From Burkholderia sp. (GTDB lineage Bacteria; Pseudomonadota; Gammaproteobacteria; Burkholderiales; Burkholderiaceae): a stretch of 10,223 nt of DNA. Below the pieces are notes generated by a model. The model was not told the DNA's origin and made no database searches. It saw only the letters and a program-made list of their open reading frames with translations. The number at the start of each line of letters is the position of its first letter. Positions within the stretch are counted from its first letter, which is position 1. Location of the stretch: NCBI GenBank assembly GCA_028292565.1, contig JAQGMD010000461.1, forward strand, positions 1 through 10,223, written 5' to 3'. A program made the position numbers and the translations under genes. Shown one piece after another: positions 1-7,132 of the stretch.

Positions 1-174
1 CTCACGCACTTCATGCGGCGCGATGAGTTGGAAGCGGCATGGTCATGGGCCGATCCTTTCCTCGATGGCTGGAACGAACTGGGCGAGCGTCCGCTTGAGT
101 ATATGGACGGTAGCTGGGGACCGGATGCGTCCGCTGCGCTGCTGGCGAGACAAGTGCTCTCCTGGATCGAATAG
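1..174 (+). CDS. zwf: Glucose-6-phosphate 1-dehydrogenase, C-terminal end (partial)
   Basis: The window opens inside a coding frame that runs from base 1 to a TAG stop at 172-174 and gives the last 57 residues. The peptide contains RRDELEAAWSWADPFLDGW and then YMDGSWGPDASAALLAR. This matches the conserved end of bacterial glucose-6-phosphate dehydrogenases, where an R-x-DE-x-E-x-AW-x-W segment is followed by an A/G-x-WGP motif close to the C-terminus. The enzyme oxidises glucose-6-phosphate to 6-phosphogluconolactone with NADP or NAD, feeding the pentose phosphate or Entner-Doudoroff route in the cytoplasm. Catalytic and cofactor-binding parts lie outside the window, so only the family call is supported. 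The next gene starts 41 bases downstream on the same strand. Confidence 0.9.
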   Translation, partial: LTHFMRRDELEAAWSWADPFLDGWNELGERPLEYMDGSWGPDASAALLARQVLSWIE

Positions 175-215
175 GACGAAGGTCGCATCGTGATGCGCCG
201 GATGGGTAAAAAAAT

Positions 216-827
216 ATGCGCTATCAGGGAAGAATCACAAGCTGGAAAGACGACCAGGGTTTCGGCTTCATCACACCGAACGGCGGCGGCGACCAGGTGT
301 TCTTGCATATCAAGTCGTTCTCGTCCACGAGACGTCGCCCGGCCGGCAATGAAATCGTGACCTACGAGCTGACCGCGGATAAAAACACGCGTCTCCGCGC
401 AGCGAACGTCGCCTTCGTCGGCAAGCGCGTTGTTGCCCGAACGGCCCCCGGCACCGGCTGGGCCGCACCCGTCTTCGCCGCCGTTTTTTTTCTCTTCCTC
501 CTTGTCGGAGTAATCACCGGGAGGATGCCGATTGCGCTACCGGCTTCCTGTTTCGGTATGAGTGTGGTTGCATTCATGATGTATGCGCATGACAAATCGG
601 CAGCGAAAAAAAATGCGAGGCGAACCGAAGAAAGCAAGCTTCACTTCATTGCACTCATCGGCGGATGGCCGGGCGCACTGCTCGCGCAAAGGGTATTGCG
701 ACACAAAACAAGCAAGCAGAGTTTTCAGATCGTGTTCTGGGCGACGGTTATCCTGAACGTCGCCGCACTGCTGGTCTTCCTTTCACCCACAGCCACAAAT
801 ATCGTGCTCACCATTCTTAACCGGTAA
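216..827 (+). CDS. Cold-shock domain protein fused to DUF1294 membrane domain
   Basis: This 203-residue protein has two parts. Residues 1-68 are a cold-shock (CSD) nucleic-acid-binding fold with an RNP1-like motif QGFGFI (14-19) and an RNP2-like motif VFLHI (28-32). The C-terminal part is membrane-embedded, with hydrophobic segments at about 84-100, 105-124 and 174-193. Between the last two lies a DUF1294 signature: YAHDKSAAKK (123-132), then ALIGGWPGALLAQ (146-158) and RHKTSKQSF (162-170). Such CSD-DUF1294 fusions are known in proteobacteria, but their function is not established. An RNA- or ssDNA-binding protein held at the inner membrane is an inference from the architecture. The start ATG at 216 puts the CSD at its usual position next to the N-terminus. 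The ribosome binding site is weak (GGATGGG, 10 bases upstream). A small hairpin at 184-197 lies in the 41-bp gap after zwf. Confidence 0.88.
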   Translation: MRYQGRITSWKDDQGFGFITPNGGGDQVFLHIKSFSSTRRRPAGNEIVTYELTADKNTRLRAANVAFVGKRVVARTAPGTGWAAPVFAAVFFLFLLVGVITGRMPIALPASCFGMSVVAFMMYAHDKSAAKKNARRTEESKLHFIALIGGWPGALLAQRVLRHKTSKQSFQIVFWATVILNVAALLVFLSPTATNIVLTILNR

Positions 828-943
828 GCGCAAGTTGGGATGCCCGGTGCTTTCCGCCGGTAAAAGGTAGAATCTCCCCTGGTTCACAACAGGCCGTCAG
901 CTGTTACATGTCCTGTTTCAAATAAACGTAAAGGAGACTAACC

Positions 944-1642
944 GTGACTTCACGCACTATCGACATACAGTCCGGCGATGGCCAGTCGTTCAAAGGCTAT
1001 CTCGCGCTGCCACCCACGGGCACCGGCCCCGGGATCGTCCTGATCCAGGAAATCTTTGGCGTCAACAACCATATCCGCGCGGTCGCCGACCAATATGCGC
1101 TGGATGGCTATGTGGTGCTCGCGCCCGACATGTTCTGGCGGCAGGAACCGGGGCTGGATATCGGATACACCCCGGCGGACATGCAGAAAGGCATATCGCT
1201 GATGCAAAAGCTGGATGCCTCGCAAGCGGTAGAGGATCTGACGAGCACAGTGAACACCTTGCGCGCACTTCCTGAATGCACCGGCAAAGTGGCTTCCGTT
1301 GGTTACTGCATGGGCGGCCGCTTGTCGTTCCTCTCTGCAGCGAATGCAGGCGTGGATGCCGCCGTCTGTTATTACCCCGGCGGTATCGAAGGACAGCTGT
1401 CGCAAGCCGGGAAGGTCAAATGCCCTGTCATGTTCCACTTTGCGGGAAACGACGGGCACATTTCGCCGGAAGCGGTCGCTGCGGTGAAGAGTACATTCGA
1501 GGGCAAAAAGGATGTGGTGGTGGAAGTGTATCCGGGTGTCGATCACGGCTTTAACTGCTGGGCGCGTGGTGCTTACAATCAAAAAGCCGCCGCGCTCGCA
1601 CATGGCCGCTCACTGTCCTTCATTGCCACAGCCCTAGGCTGA
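944..1642 (+). CDS. Dienelactone hydrolase family protein
   Basis: This is a 232-residue cytoplasmic alpha/beta hydrolase of the dienelactone hydrolase (carboxymethylenebutenolidase) family. The start is GTG at 944, supported by a strong AAGGAG at 931-936 with a 7-base spacer. The family residues are all present: Glu36 in QEIFG, nucleophile Cys122 in GYCMGG, Asp170 in AGNDGHIS, and His201 in GVDHGF. Their spacing matches Pseudomonas dienelactone hydrolase (E36, C123, D171, H202) almost exactly, and the length is typical. The classical enzyme hydrolyses dienelactone to maleylacetate in chloroaromatic breakdown. Many homologues sit outside such operons and have unknown substrates. No other aromatic-degradation gene is visible here, so the physiological substrate is open. 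A TAGAAT hexamer at 868-873 could be a -10 element, but no convincing -35 accompanies it. Confidence 0.92.
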   Translation: MTSRTIDIQSGDGQSFKGYLALPPTGTGPGIVLIQEIFGVNNHIRAVADQYALDGYVVLAPDMFWRQEPGLDIGYTPADMQKGISLMQKLDASQAVEDLTSTVNTLRALPECTGKVASVGYCMGGRLSFLSAANAGVDAAVCYYPGGIEGQLSQAGKVKCPVMFHFAGNDGHISPEAVAAVKSTFEGKKDVVVEVYPGVDHGFNCWARGAYNQKAAALAHGRSLSFIATALG

Positions 1643-1647
1643 GCAAT

Positions 1648-1673
1648 TCAGGGGCAGGCCGATCCCTGACCCC
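1648..1673 (+). other. Short hairpin between the DLH and ThDP-enzyme genes
   Basis: Just after the dienelactone hydrolase stop, GGGG (1651-1654) and CAGG (1655-1658) can pair with CCTG (1665-1668) and CCCC (1670-1673), with A1669 bulged and a 6-base loop. An alternative stem pairs TCAGGG (1648-1653) with CCCTGA (1664-1669). No T-run follows, so it is not a standard intrinsic terminator. The next gene begins 32 bases further on, so read-through and co-transcription remain possible. Confidence 0.35.
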
Positions 1674-1704
1674 TATCCCTGATACCTGAGATGGAGTAAA
1701 TAAG

Positions 1705-3255
1705 ATGAATGGAGCGGACAGCCTCTGCGACACCCTGCTCGCAAATGACGTCGACGTATGCTTTGCCAATCCGGGCACGTCTGAGATGCATTTCGTCGCG
1801 GCGCTCGACCGGAAGCCACAGATGCGCTGTGTGTTGGGCCTGTTCGAGGGCGTAGTGACTGGCGCTGCCGACGGCTATGCGCGGATGGCTGACAAGCCGG
1901 CCGCGACCCTGCTGCATCTCGGACCTGGGCTGGCCAACGGGCTCGCCAATATCCACAATGCAAAGCGCGCGAATACGCCGATGGTCAATATCGTCGGCGA
2001 GCACGCGACCCATCACATACCTTACGATGCGCCGCTGACTTCAGACATTGAAAGCCTCGCCCGGCCGATGTCGCACTGGGTGCACCGCATCACTTCCGCC
2101 GCTGACGTAAGCAGCGCGGCAGCGGAAGCCATTTCGACCGCATCCACACCGCCGGGAAAAATCGCAACGCTGATTCTGCCCGCTGACGCAGCCTGGGATC
2201 CGGCGCCAACCGGGATTGCTCGTGCCCATATTCCGCAAAGAGCAAAAGCCGACTCGGCGATGGTGCAGGCTGCCGCGGTCGTACTGCGAAAGGCAGGCCC
2301 GAATACAGTCATCCTGCTTTCGGGTGTCGCGTTGCGCGGCAAAGCACTGGAAACCATTAGCCGAATCGCACGTGCGACCGGCGCGCGCATCATGGCGCAA
2401 CAGTCGAACGCACGCATGGAACGCGGGGCCGGACGAGTGATGATTGACCGTGTTCCTTATAGCGTCGATCGCGCCGTGGCGGCCTTTGCCGAAACGCAGC
2501 ACGTGATCCTGGTGGGCGCAAAATCGCCTGTCGCCTTCTTCGCCTACCCCGGCAAGCCGAGCAGCGTTTTACCGCCGGACTGCAAGGTCATGGAAATGGC
2601 GGAGCCTGGCGACGATATTGCGTTGGCGCTTGAAATGCTTGCCGACACACTGTCCATCGGACGCGACATCCTGCCTGACATCGGACAGCGCAACACCATC
2701 GAGCTGCCGTCGGGAACCCTGACGCCGGATGCGATCGCCCAGACGGTCGCAGTCCTCAGTCCCGAGGGCGCCATCATCTGCGACGAGACGGTGAGTTCAG
2801 GACGCGACTTCTTCCGCCCCACCTACGGCGCCGCGCCGCACGACTTTCTGCAAATAACCGGAGGCGCGATCGGTCTGGGCTTGCCTCTCGCAGCGGGCGC
2901 TGCGATCGCGTGCCCGGAGCGCAAGGTGATCGCGCTGCAAGCAGACGGCAGCGGCATGTACACGCTGCAGGCGCTCTGGACCCATGCAAGGGAACGGCTC
3001 GATATCGTCACCGTGATTTTCGCCAACCGCAGCTATGCCATTCTGCATAACGAGTTGAAGATGGTCGGGGCCGGCGAGCCAGGTCACAACGCGCGCCGCA
3101 TGCTCGATCTCGACGATCCGGCAATCGATTGGGTCAAACTCGCCAACGGCGCCGGCGTTGAAGCAGCTCGTGCAAGCGACGCAAAGACCTTCTCGGACCT
3201 GCTGCGCAACGCCTTAACGCGCAAAGGACCATTCCTGATCGAGGCGTTGATTTAA
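1705..3255 (+). CDS. ThDP-dependent enzyme, acetolactate synthase large-subunit-like / benzoylformate decarboxylase superfamily
   Basis: This 516-residue protein has the three-domain ThDP fold. The N-terminal PYR domain carries the activating glutamate Glu48 in GLFEGVVTGAADGYAR. The C-terminal PP domain carries the diphosphate/metal motif ADGS (413-416) through Asn441 in FANRSYAIL. By eye, Ser26 (NPGTS), Glu48 and His71 (LLHLGPG) line up with Ser26, Glu47 and His70 of benzoylformate decarboxylase. The second catalytic histidine of that enzyme (His281) appears to be replaced in SPVAFFAYPG (274-283). The segment HHIPYDAPLTSDIESLA (103-119) is typical of a roughly 515-residue group usually labelled acetolactate synthase large subunit. 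True IlvB is longer and is normally followed by ilvN/ilvH, which is absent here, so a 2-oxoacid decarboxylase or lyase role outside branched-chain synthesis is more likely. The first Gly of GDGS is Ala. The start ATG has GGAG (1693-1696) 8 bases upstream. Confidence 0.85.
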   Translation: MNGADSLCDTLLANDVDVCFANPGTSEMHFVAALDRKPQMRCVLGLFEGVVTGAADGYARMADKPAATLLHLGPGLANGLANIHNAKRANTPMVNIVGEHATHHIPYDAPLTSDIESLARPMSHWVHRITSAADVSSAAAEAISTASTPPGKIATLILPADAAWDPAPTGIARAHIPQRAKADSAMVQAAAVVLRKAGPNTVILLSGVALRGKALETISRIARATGARIMAQQSNARMERGAGRVMIDRVPYSVDRAVAAFAETQHVILVGAKSPVAFFAYPGKPSSVLPPDCKVMEMAEPGDDIALALEMLADTLSIGRDILPDIGQRNTIELPSGTLTPDAIAQTVAVLSPEGAIICDETVSSGRDFFRPTYGAAPHDFLQITGGAIGLGLPLAAGAAIACPERKVIALQADGSGMYTLQALWTHARERLDIVTVIFANRSYAILHNELKMVGAGEPGHNARRMLDLDDPAIDWVKLANGAGVEAARASDAKTFSDLLRNALTRKGPFLIEALI

Positions 3256-3266
3256 AGCTGGTGGAC

Positions 3267-3291
3267 GTAGGGTGCGCCTTGCGCACCCTAC
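3267..3291. repeat. REP-like palindrome with GTAG foot
   Basis: GTAGGGTGCGC (3267-3277) and its exact reverse complement GCGCACCCTAC (3281-3291) flank a 3-base CTT loop, giving a perfect 11-bp stem. It lies 11 bases after the stop of the ThDP enzyme. A hairpin opening with GTAG is the known shape of REP sequences mobilised by TnpA-REP (RAYT) transposases. No T-run follows, so any terminator or mRNA-stabilising role is only a possibility. Membership of a genomic repeat family is inferred from form, since only one copy of this exact sequence is in the window. Confidence 0.65.
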
Positions 3292-3312
3292 TATGCTCCG
3301 GCGCAATCACCG

Positions 3313-3318
3313 TACAAT
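3313..3318 (+). promoter_or_regulatory. Possible -10 element for the alpha/beta hydrolase gene
   Basis: TACAAT, a five-of-six match to the sigma-70 -10 consensus, lies between the REP-like hairpin and the hydrolase start codons. No good -35 is found at the right distance (3290-3295 reads ACTATG), so this is a weak call. Confidence 0.25.
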
Positions 3319-3356
3319 GAACGTCTTGTCCACCGTCATTGCTCCTCGATTCGCGA

Positions 3357-4265
3357 ATGCCGTACCCCACATTTGTTTCAACATCGATAACATGGTTGCG
3401 ACGTCGCGCATTCCGCATGATAGCGCTCCTCGGGCTGGGCTCCGCCCTTGCGGTCGCCGGCTGCAGCCAGCTCGCGCACAAGGAACGGGAACTCGTGTTC
3501 CGCGTCATGCCCGGTAACGCCAGCTGGTATAGCGGCTTGCCTGCCGAGGTGGTGGAATCGAATATCCCGGTGGTGAGCAAGGACAAAACAGAAAACATCC
3601 ATACCTGGTGGTGGCCCGCTGAAAAAGCCGATGCGCCGGCCATACTCTATCTCCATGGAGCGCGCTGGAACCTGACCGGGCAAATGTTCCGCATCGAACA
3701 ATTGCATGCATTCGGTTTCTCGGTACTCGCCATCGATTATCGCGGCTTCGGCAAGAGCGATGGCGATTTGCCATCGGAAGAAACCGCCTATGAAGATGCG
3801 CGCGCGGCCTGGAAGCACCTGGAGCAATTGCAGCCGGATCCTGGAAAACGCTACATCTACGGACACTCGCTGGGCGGCGCGATCGCGATCGATCTTGCCG
3901 CCGGCCTCGGCGGCACCTCGCAGTCCCATGCACGCGGCCTGATCGTCGAATCGTCATTTACTACGCTGGCCGATATCGCCAGGTCGCTCACCTATCCGTG
4001 GCTGCCCTTGCAGCTGCTGATGTCGCAGAAATTCGCATCGGTCGAAAAGATCGCGCAGGTGAATATGCCGGTGCTGATCGTGCACGGTACCGAAGATCGC
4101 TACGTGCCTTCGCATTTCAGCCAGAAGCTGTTCGATGCTGCGCCTGAAAAGAAACGTTTTCTTCTGGTGCAGGGCGGCAGTCACAACAACAGCCTGCGTA
4201 TAGGAAAATCGGAATATCTGCAGGCAATCAGGGATCTGTTCGGGTTGTCGCCTGACCCGTCGTAG
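3357..4265 (+). CDS. Alpha/beta hydrolase, predicted lipoprotein (BEM46/ABHD13-like)
   Basis: Counted from ATG 3357 this is 302 residues. The N-terminus has an arginine cluster (LRRRAFR) followed by a hydrophobic stretch ending in LAVAGC. This is a lipoprotein signal with the lipid-accepting cysteine at residue 36, so the mature protein should be tethered to the envelope. The hydrolase core shows the oxyanion segment YLHGARWN, nucleophile Ser171 in GHSLGG, acid Asp247 in HGTEDRYVP, and His276 in GGSHNN. The triad is therefore complete. The fold and the sequence DYRGFGKSDG resemble serine hydrolases of the BEM46/ABHD13/YfhR type, whose bacterial substrates are mostly unknown. The start is uncertain because no candidate has a clear ribosome binding site. 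TTG 3396 would give a more compact 22-residue signal, ATG 3417 would drop the arginines, and TTG 3339 is the longest option. Confidence 0.85.
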   Translation: MPYPTFVSTSITWLRRRAFRMIALLGLGSALAVAGCSQLAHKERELVFRVMPGNASWYSGLPAEVVESNIPVVSKDKTENIHTWWWPAEKADAPAILYLHGARWNLTGQMFRIEQLHAFGFSVLAIDYRGFGKSDGDLPSEETAYEDARAAWKHLEQLQPDPGKRYIYGHSLGGAIAIDLAAGLGGTSQSHARGLIVESSFTTLADIARSLTYPWLPLQLLMSQKFASVEKIAQVNMPVLIVHGTEDRYVPSHFSQKLFDAAPEKKRFLLVQGGSHNNSLRIGKSEYLQAIRDLFGLSPDPS

Positions 4266-4270
4266 TACGT

Positions 4271-4302
4271 GGTCAATCATTGATCTATATCAAACGGTGA
4301 CC
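4271..4302. promoter_or_regulatory. FNR/ANR/DNR-type binding site within a larger dyad
   Basis: TTGATCTATATCAA at 4280-4293 is a perfect match to the FNR-family consensus TTGAT-N4-ATCAA. Two outer arms, GGTCA (4271-4275) and TGACC (4298-4302), are placed exactly symmetrically about the same centre (4286.5). The site lies 85 bases before the GGDEF-EAL start codon and just after the hydrolase stop. A -10-like GACAAT at 4320-4325 would put transcription start near 4332, with the site centred at about -45. That is close to the -41.5 typical of class II activation. Binding and direction of control are inferred. Confidence 0.6.
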
Positions 4303-4332
4303 CGTCTGCATTTCTTTGAGACAATTAAAAGA

Positions 4333-4345
4333 GTTACCCTGTAAC
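4333..4345. other. Small inverted repeat in the leader of the GGDEF-EAL gene
   Basis: GTTAC (4333-4337) and GTAAC (4341-4345) flank CCT, downstream of the candidate -10. It could be a minor operator half-pair or a leader hairpin, but it is short enough to arise by chance. Confidence 0.2.
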
Positions 4346-4377
4346 GGACAAACTTTCGACTAAACCATTTCGGGCGT

Positions 4378-7098
4378 ATGGCGCCCTCCGAGTATGCAGT
4401 CCTAAACACTATGCCTCTCCCTGTTCCTGGCAACGGTGGCTTTCGTCAATCAGAGAAATTCCGCTTCGTACGTGACAACCTCGGCTCTATCCTTGTGTGG
4501 CCCGGCGTCTGCCTGGTGTTGGGCATCCTCCTTTGGGGATACATGGCTTCCGAGCTGCATGCCGAAAAGCGCACGCTGGAACAACATGCATTGAAAGTGA
4601 CCACGTCACTTTGCAAGGGTTATGCACAGCACCTGATCCGCACCATCGAGCAGCTGGACCACCTCACGTTGCAGACCAAATATAACTGGGAAGACTCGCA
4701 CGGCGAGTTCCGGCTCGAGGCCATGAAGCGCAGGGGTCTTTTCAACATGGAGCATGCTTCTGCCGTTACCATCTTCGACAGTAACGGGGTTCCGGTTACC
4801 AGCACGAATCGCTTCGACCCCAAGACATCGATTGCTGATCGCGACTACTTTTTGTTTCATAAGAATGTCGACGCCGGGGCGATTTATATTGGCGTCCCGG
4901 TGAAGGGAAAAATATCCGGCGATGAAGTCATTCCGATTGCAAGGCGGCTGAACGGCGAGGGCGGTTCCTTCGGCGGCGTGGCGGTGGTCACGGCAGAGCC
5001 GGAATTTTTCTCCCTCTATTCGGATGTTCCCGTGCTCGGTGAGACCGGTTTGCTTGCCTTGGCGGGGCAAGACGGTGCGGTACGCATGGCAAGGGTGGGC
5101 AACAAGATCGGAGCGCGCAACGATGCGTTGTTGCGGCAGGCTGCCGGGATAAGGGAATACCAGGAGCCCGTCATGCTGAGTGGAACGGGCTGGTTTGCCG
5201 ATGGAAAAGCGCGCCTCGTTGCATCGCAGCCGCTCGATCCTTATCCACTTTTGGCGGTGGTCGGCCTGAGCCAGGAAGATATTTTGCGGCCCTATGAACA
5301 GAGCCGCGCGGCTTCGCGGCGCGGCGCCATCAGCGCTACCCTGGTGCTGCTTTTATTCGCGACAGTTGCGACCTTTCTGTCGGTGCGCCTGGCCTGGAGA
5401 AAGCATATGACAGACGCGGTTCGCAATACTTACCGCGTGGCGACCGAGGGCGGCAACGAGGCTTACCTGATGGGGCGGGCAATCCGCGGAACAAACGGGG
5501 AGGTGGTCGATTTCGAGATCGTCGATTGCAATGAACGCGCGGCGGTCCTGGTGGAAACCGGAAAAGAACGCCTTATCAACAGCAGGTTCTCGGATATCTA
5601 TCAAGGCGAGCGCTTTGAAAGGGCGATGGTCACCTTCCGCGCCGCGATGGAATTGGGATTCTACGAAGACGAATACGAGGTACCGGCGGACAGCATCCTC
5701 CATGCCGGATGGCTGCACCGGAGAATGGTCCGTGCGGGCGAATTCCTTGCGGTTACCATGCGCGATATCAGCACGCAGAAGACGCACGAAAGCGAATTGA
5801 CCCGGATGGCGACGCAAGACCCGTTGACCGGTCTGCCCAATCGCCACTGGCTGATGAACAATCTTCCGAAGATGCTCAATCGCGCTCACCGGGCAGGCAA
5901 GGAAATGGCGGTTCTCTCACTTGACCTGGACGACTTCAAGAACGTCAATGACTCTGCCGGTCATTCGGTCGGCGATCAGTTACTGCAAACTGTCGCGGCG
6001 CGCCTGCGAGCGGTGCTGCGTCCCACCGATGGTGTCATGCGGGTCGGCGGAGATGAATTCGCGGTGGTGCTTGAATCGATTGCGAACGTGGACGAAGTGG
6101 CGCACACGGCGCAACACATTGCGGACGCGTTGCGCATGCCCATCGAGACCGGCGATCGCAAACATGCGATCGGCGCGTCGATCGGCATCAGCCTGTTTCC
6201 GCGCGACGGGAAAGATGTGGGCACGCTGCTGAAGAATGCCGACATTGCCATGTATTCGGCTAAGGCGGAATGCAAGGGCCGCTTCCGGTTTTACGACGAA
6301 AGACTTTACGAACGCATCAGGCACCGCCTGGATACCGAGCAGGAGCTGGCGCGCGCACTTGATGAAGACCATTTCGTGTTGTACTACCAGCCGCGTGTGA
6401 ACCTCAGGTCCGGCGAACTGGTCGCAATGGAAGCTTTGGTTCGATGGATCCATCCGGAGCGCGGGATGATCAGCCCCGCTAATTTCATACCGTTGGCGGA
6501 GAGCACCGGCCGGATTCTCGCGCTGGGCGAACTGATCATGGAGAAGACCAGTGCCCAGATTGCGTCGTGGATAGCGCAGGGCCTGCCGGTCGTTCCGGTA
6601 TCGGTCAACGTATCGGCACGCCAGTTCAACGAAGGAGCAGTCAAAGACCTGGTTGCCGGCTGTCTCGCCCGGCACCGGATCGCCGCTGAACTGGTGGAAA
6701 TCGAGCTGACCGAATCGGCGATGATGGGCGACTCCGACGTGGTCATGAAAGAGATACACGCGATCAATGCGCTCGGCATCAGGATCCACGTCGATGACTT
6801 CGGCACCGGCTATTCATCGCTTGCGTTGCTGCACAAGCTCGACATGGACGTGCTCAAGGTCGACCGCGCTTTCACGAGCCAGCTCGGTGATGGAAAGGAC
6901 GGGAAGATATTTTTCGCGGCCATTGTGTCGATGGCGAGGGCGCTTGGGATGAGCGTCATTGCGGAAGGTGTAGAGACAGAGGAGCAGCTGAGCATCTTGC
7001 AGTCGCTCGATTGCGACGAGGTCCAGGGCTTTCTGCTGTCACGGCCTGTTCCTGCGCACGAGGTCCCGGCGTTGCTCCGCAAAAAGAAAATGCTGTAG
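4378..7098 (+). CDS. Membrane-bound sensory diguanylate cyclase/phosphodiesterase (PDC/Cache-PAS-GGDEF-EAL)
   Basis: This 906-residue protein has a transmembrane segment at about 37-57, a roughly 260-residue periplasmic region resembling a double-Cache (PDC) sensor, and a second transmembrane segment at about 316-338. A PAS-like domain (about 350-465), a GGDEF domain (about 470-640) and an EAL domain (about 655-895) follow. The cyclase motif is canonical GGDEF (557-561), with an inhibitory RxxD site (Arg548, Asp551) five residues before it. The EAL domain keeps the residues known from RocR: Glu685 of EAL, Asn744, Glu776, Asp806/Asp807, Lys827, Glu863 and Gln883, with nearly identical spacing. 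Both synthesis and hydrolysis of c-di-GMP are therefore possible, and the sensor domains presumably set the balance. The start could be ATG 4378 or ATG 4411 (residue 12); neither has a clear ribosome binding site. An FNR-type box lies upstream, and a convergent minus-strand gene follows 34 bases after the stop. Confidence 0.93.
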   Translation: MAPSEYAVLNTMPLPVPGNGGFRQSEKFRFVRDNLGSILVWPGVCLVLGILLWGYMASELHAEKRTLEQHALKVTTSLCKGYAQHLIRTIEQLDHLTLQTKYNWEDSHGEFRLEAMKRRGLFNMEHASAVTIFDSNGVPVTSTNRFDPKTSIADRDYFLFHKNVDAGAIYIGVPVKGKISGDEVIPIARRLNGEGGSFGGVAVVTAEPEFFSLYSDVPVLGETGLLALAGQDGAVRMARVGNKIGARNDALLRQAAGIREYQEPVMLSGTGWFADGKARLVASQPLDPYPLLAVVGLSQEDILRPYEQSRAASRRGAISATLVLLLFATVATFLSVRLAWRKHMTDAVRNTYRVATEGGNEAYLMGRAIRGTNGEVVDFEIVDCNERAAVLVETGKERLINSRFSDIYQGERFERAMVTFRAAMELGFYEDEYEVPADSILHAGWLHRRMVRAGEFLAVTMRDISTQKTHESELTRMATQDPLTGLPNRHWLMNNLPKMLNRAHRAGKEMAVLSLDLDDFKNVNDSAGHSVGDQLLQTVAARLRAVLRPTDGVMRVGGDEFAVVLESIANVDEVAHTAQHIADALRMPIETGDRKHAIGASIGISLFPRDGKDVGTLLKNADIAMYSAKAECKGRFRFYDERLYERIRHRLDTEQELARALDEDHFVLYYQPRVNLRSGELVAMEALVRWIHPERGMISPANFIPLAESTGRILALGELIMEKTSAQIASWIAQGLPVVPVSVNVSARQFNEGAVKDLVAGCLARHRIAAELVEIELTESAMMGDSDVVMKEIHAINALGIRIHVDDFGTGYSSLALLHKLDMDVLKVDRAFTSQLGDGKDGKIFFAAIVSMARALGMSVIAEGVETEEQLSILQSLDCDEVQGFLLSRPVPAHEVPALLRKKKML

Positions 7099-7132
7099 GG
7101 CCCATCGCGATGCGCCGGATGTCTGGCGTTAA

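Noticed and set aside
835..873. Complete promoter for the dienelactone hydrolase gene (TTGGGA ... TAGAAT)
   Set aside because: The two hexamers are 27 bases apart, too far for sigma-70; only the -10-like element is plausible.
950..1603. Minus-strand open frame of 217 codons opposite the dienelactone hydrolase
   Set aside because: It is antisense to a gene with an intact catalytic triad and good ribosome binding site, and has no independent start signal that I can see.
1705..3255. Biosynthetic acetolactate synthase (ilvB)
   Set aside because: The protein is shorter than IlvB, no ilvN/ilvH or ilvC follows, and active-site residues lean toward the benzoylformate decarboxylase type.
5980..6789. 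Minus-strand open frame of 269 codons opposite the GGDEF and EAL domains
   Set aside because: It is a shadow of a gene whose catalytic motifs are certain, and its product resembles no family I know.
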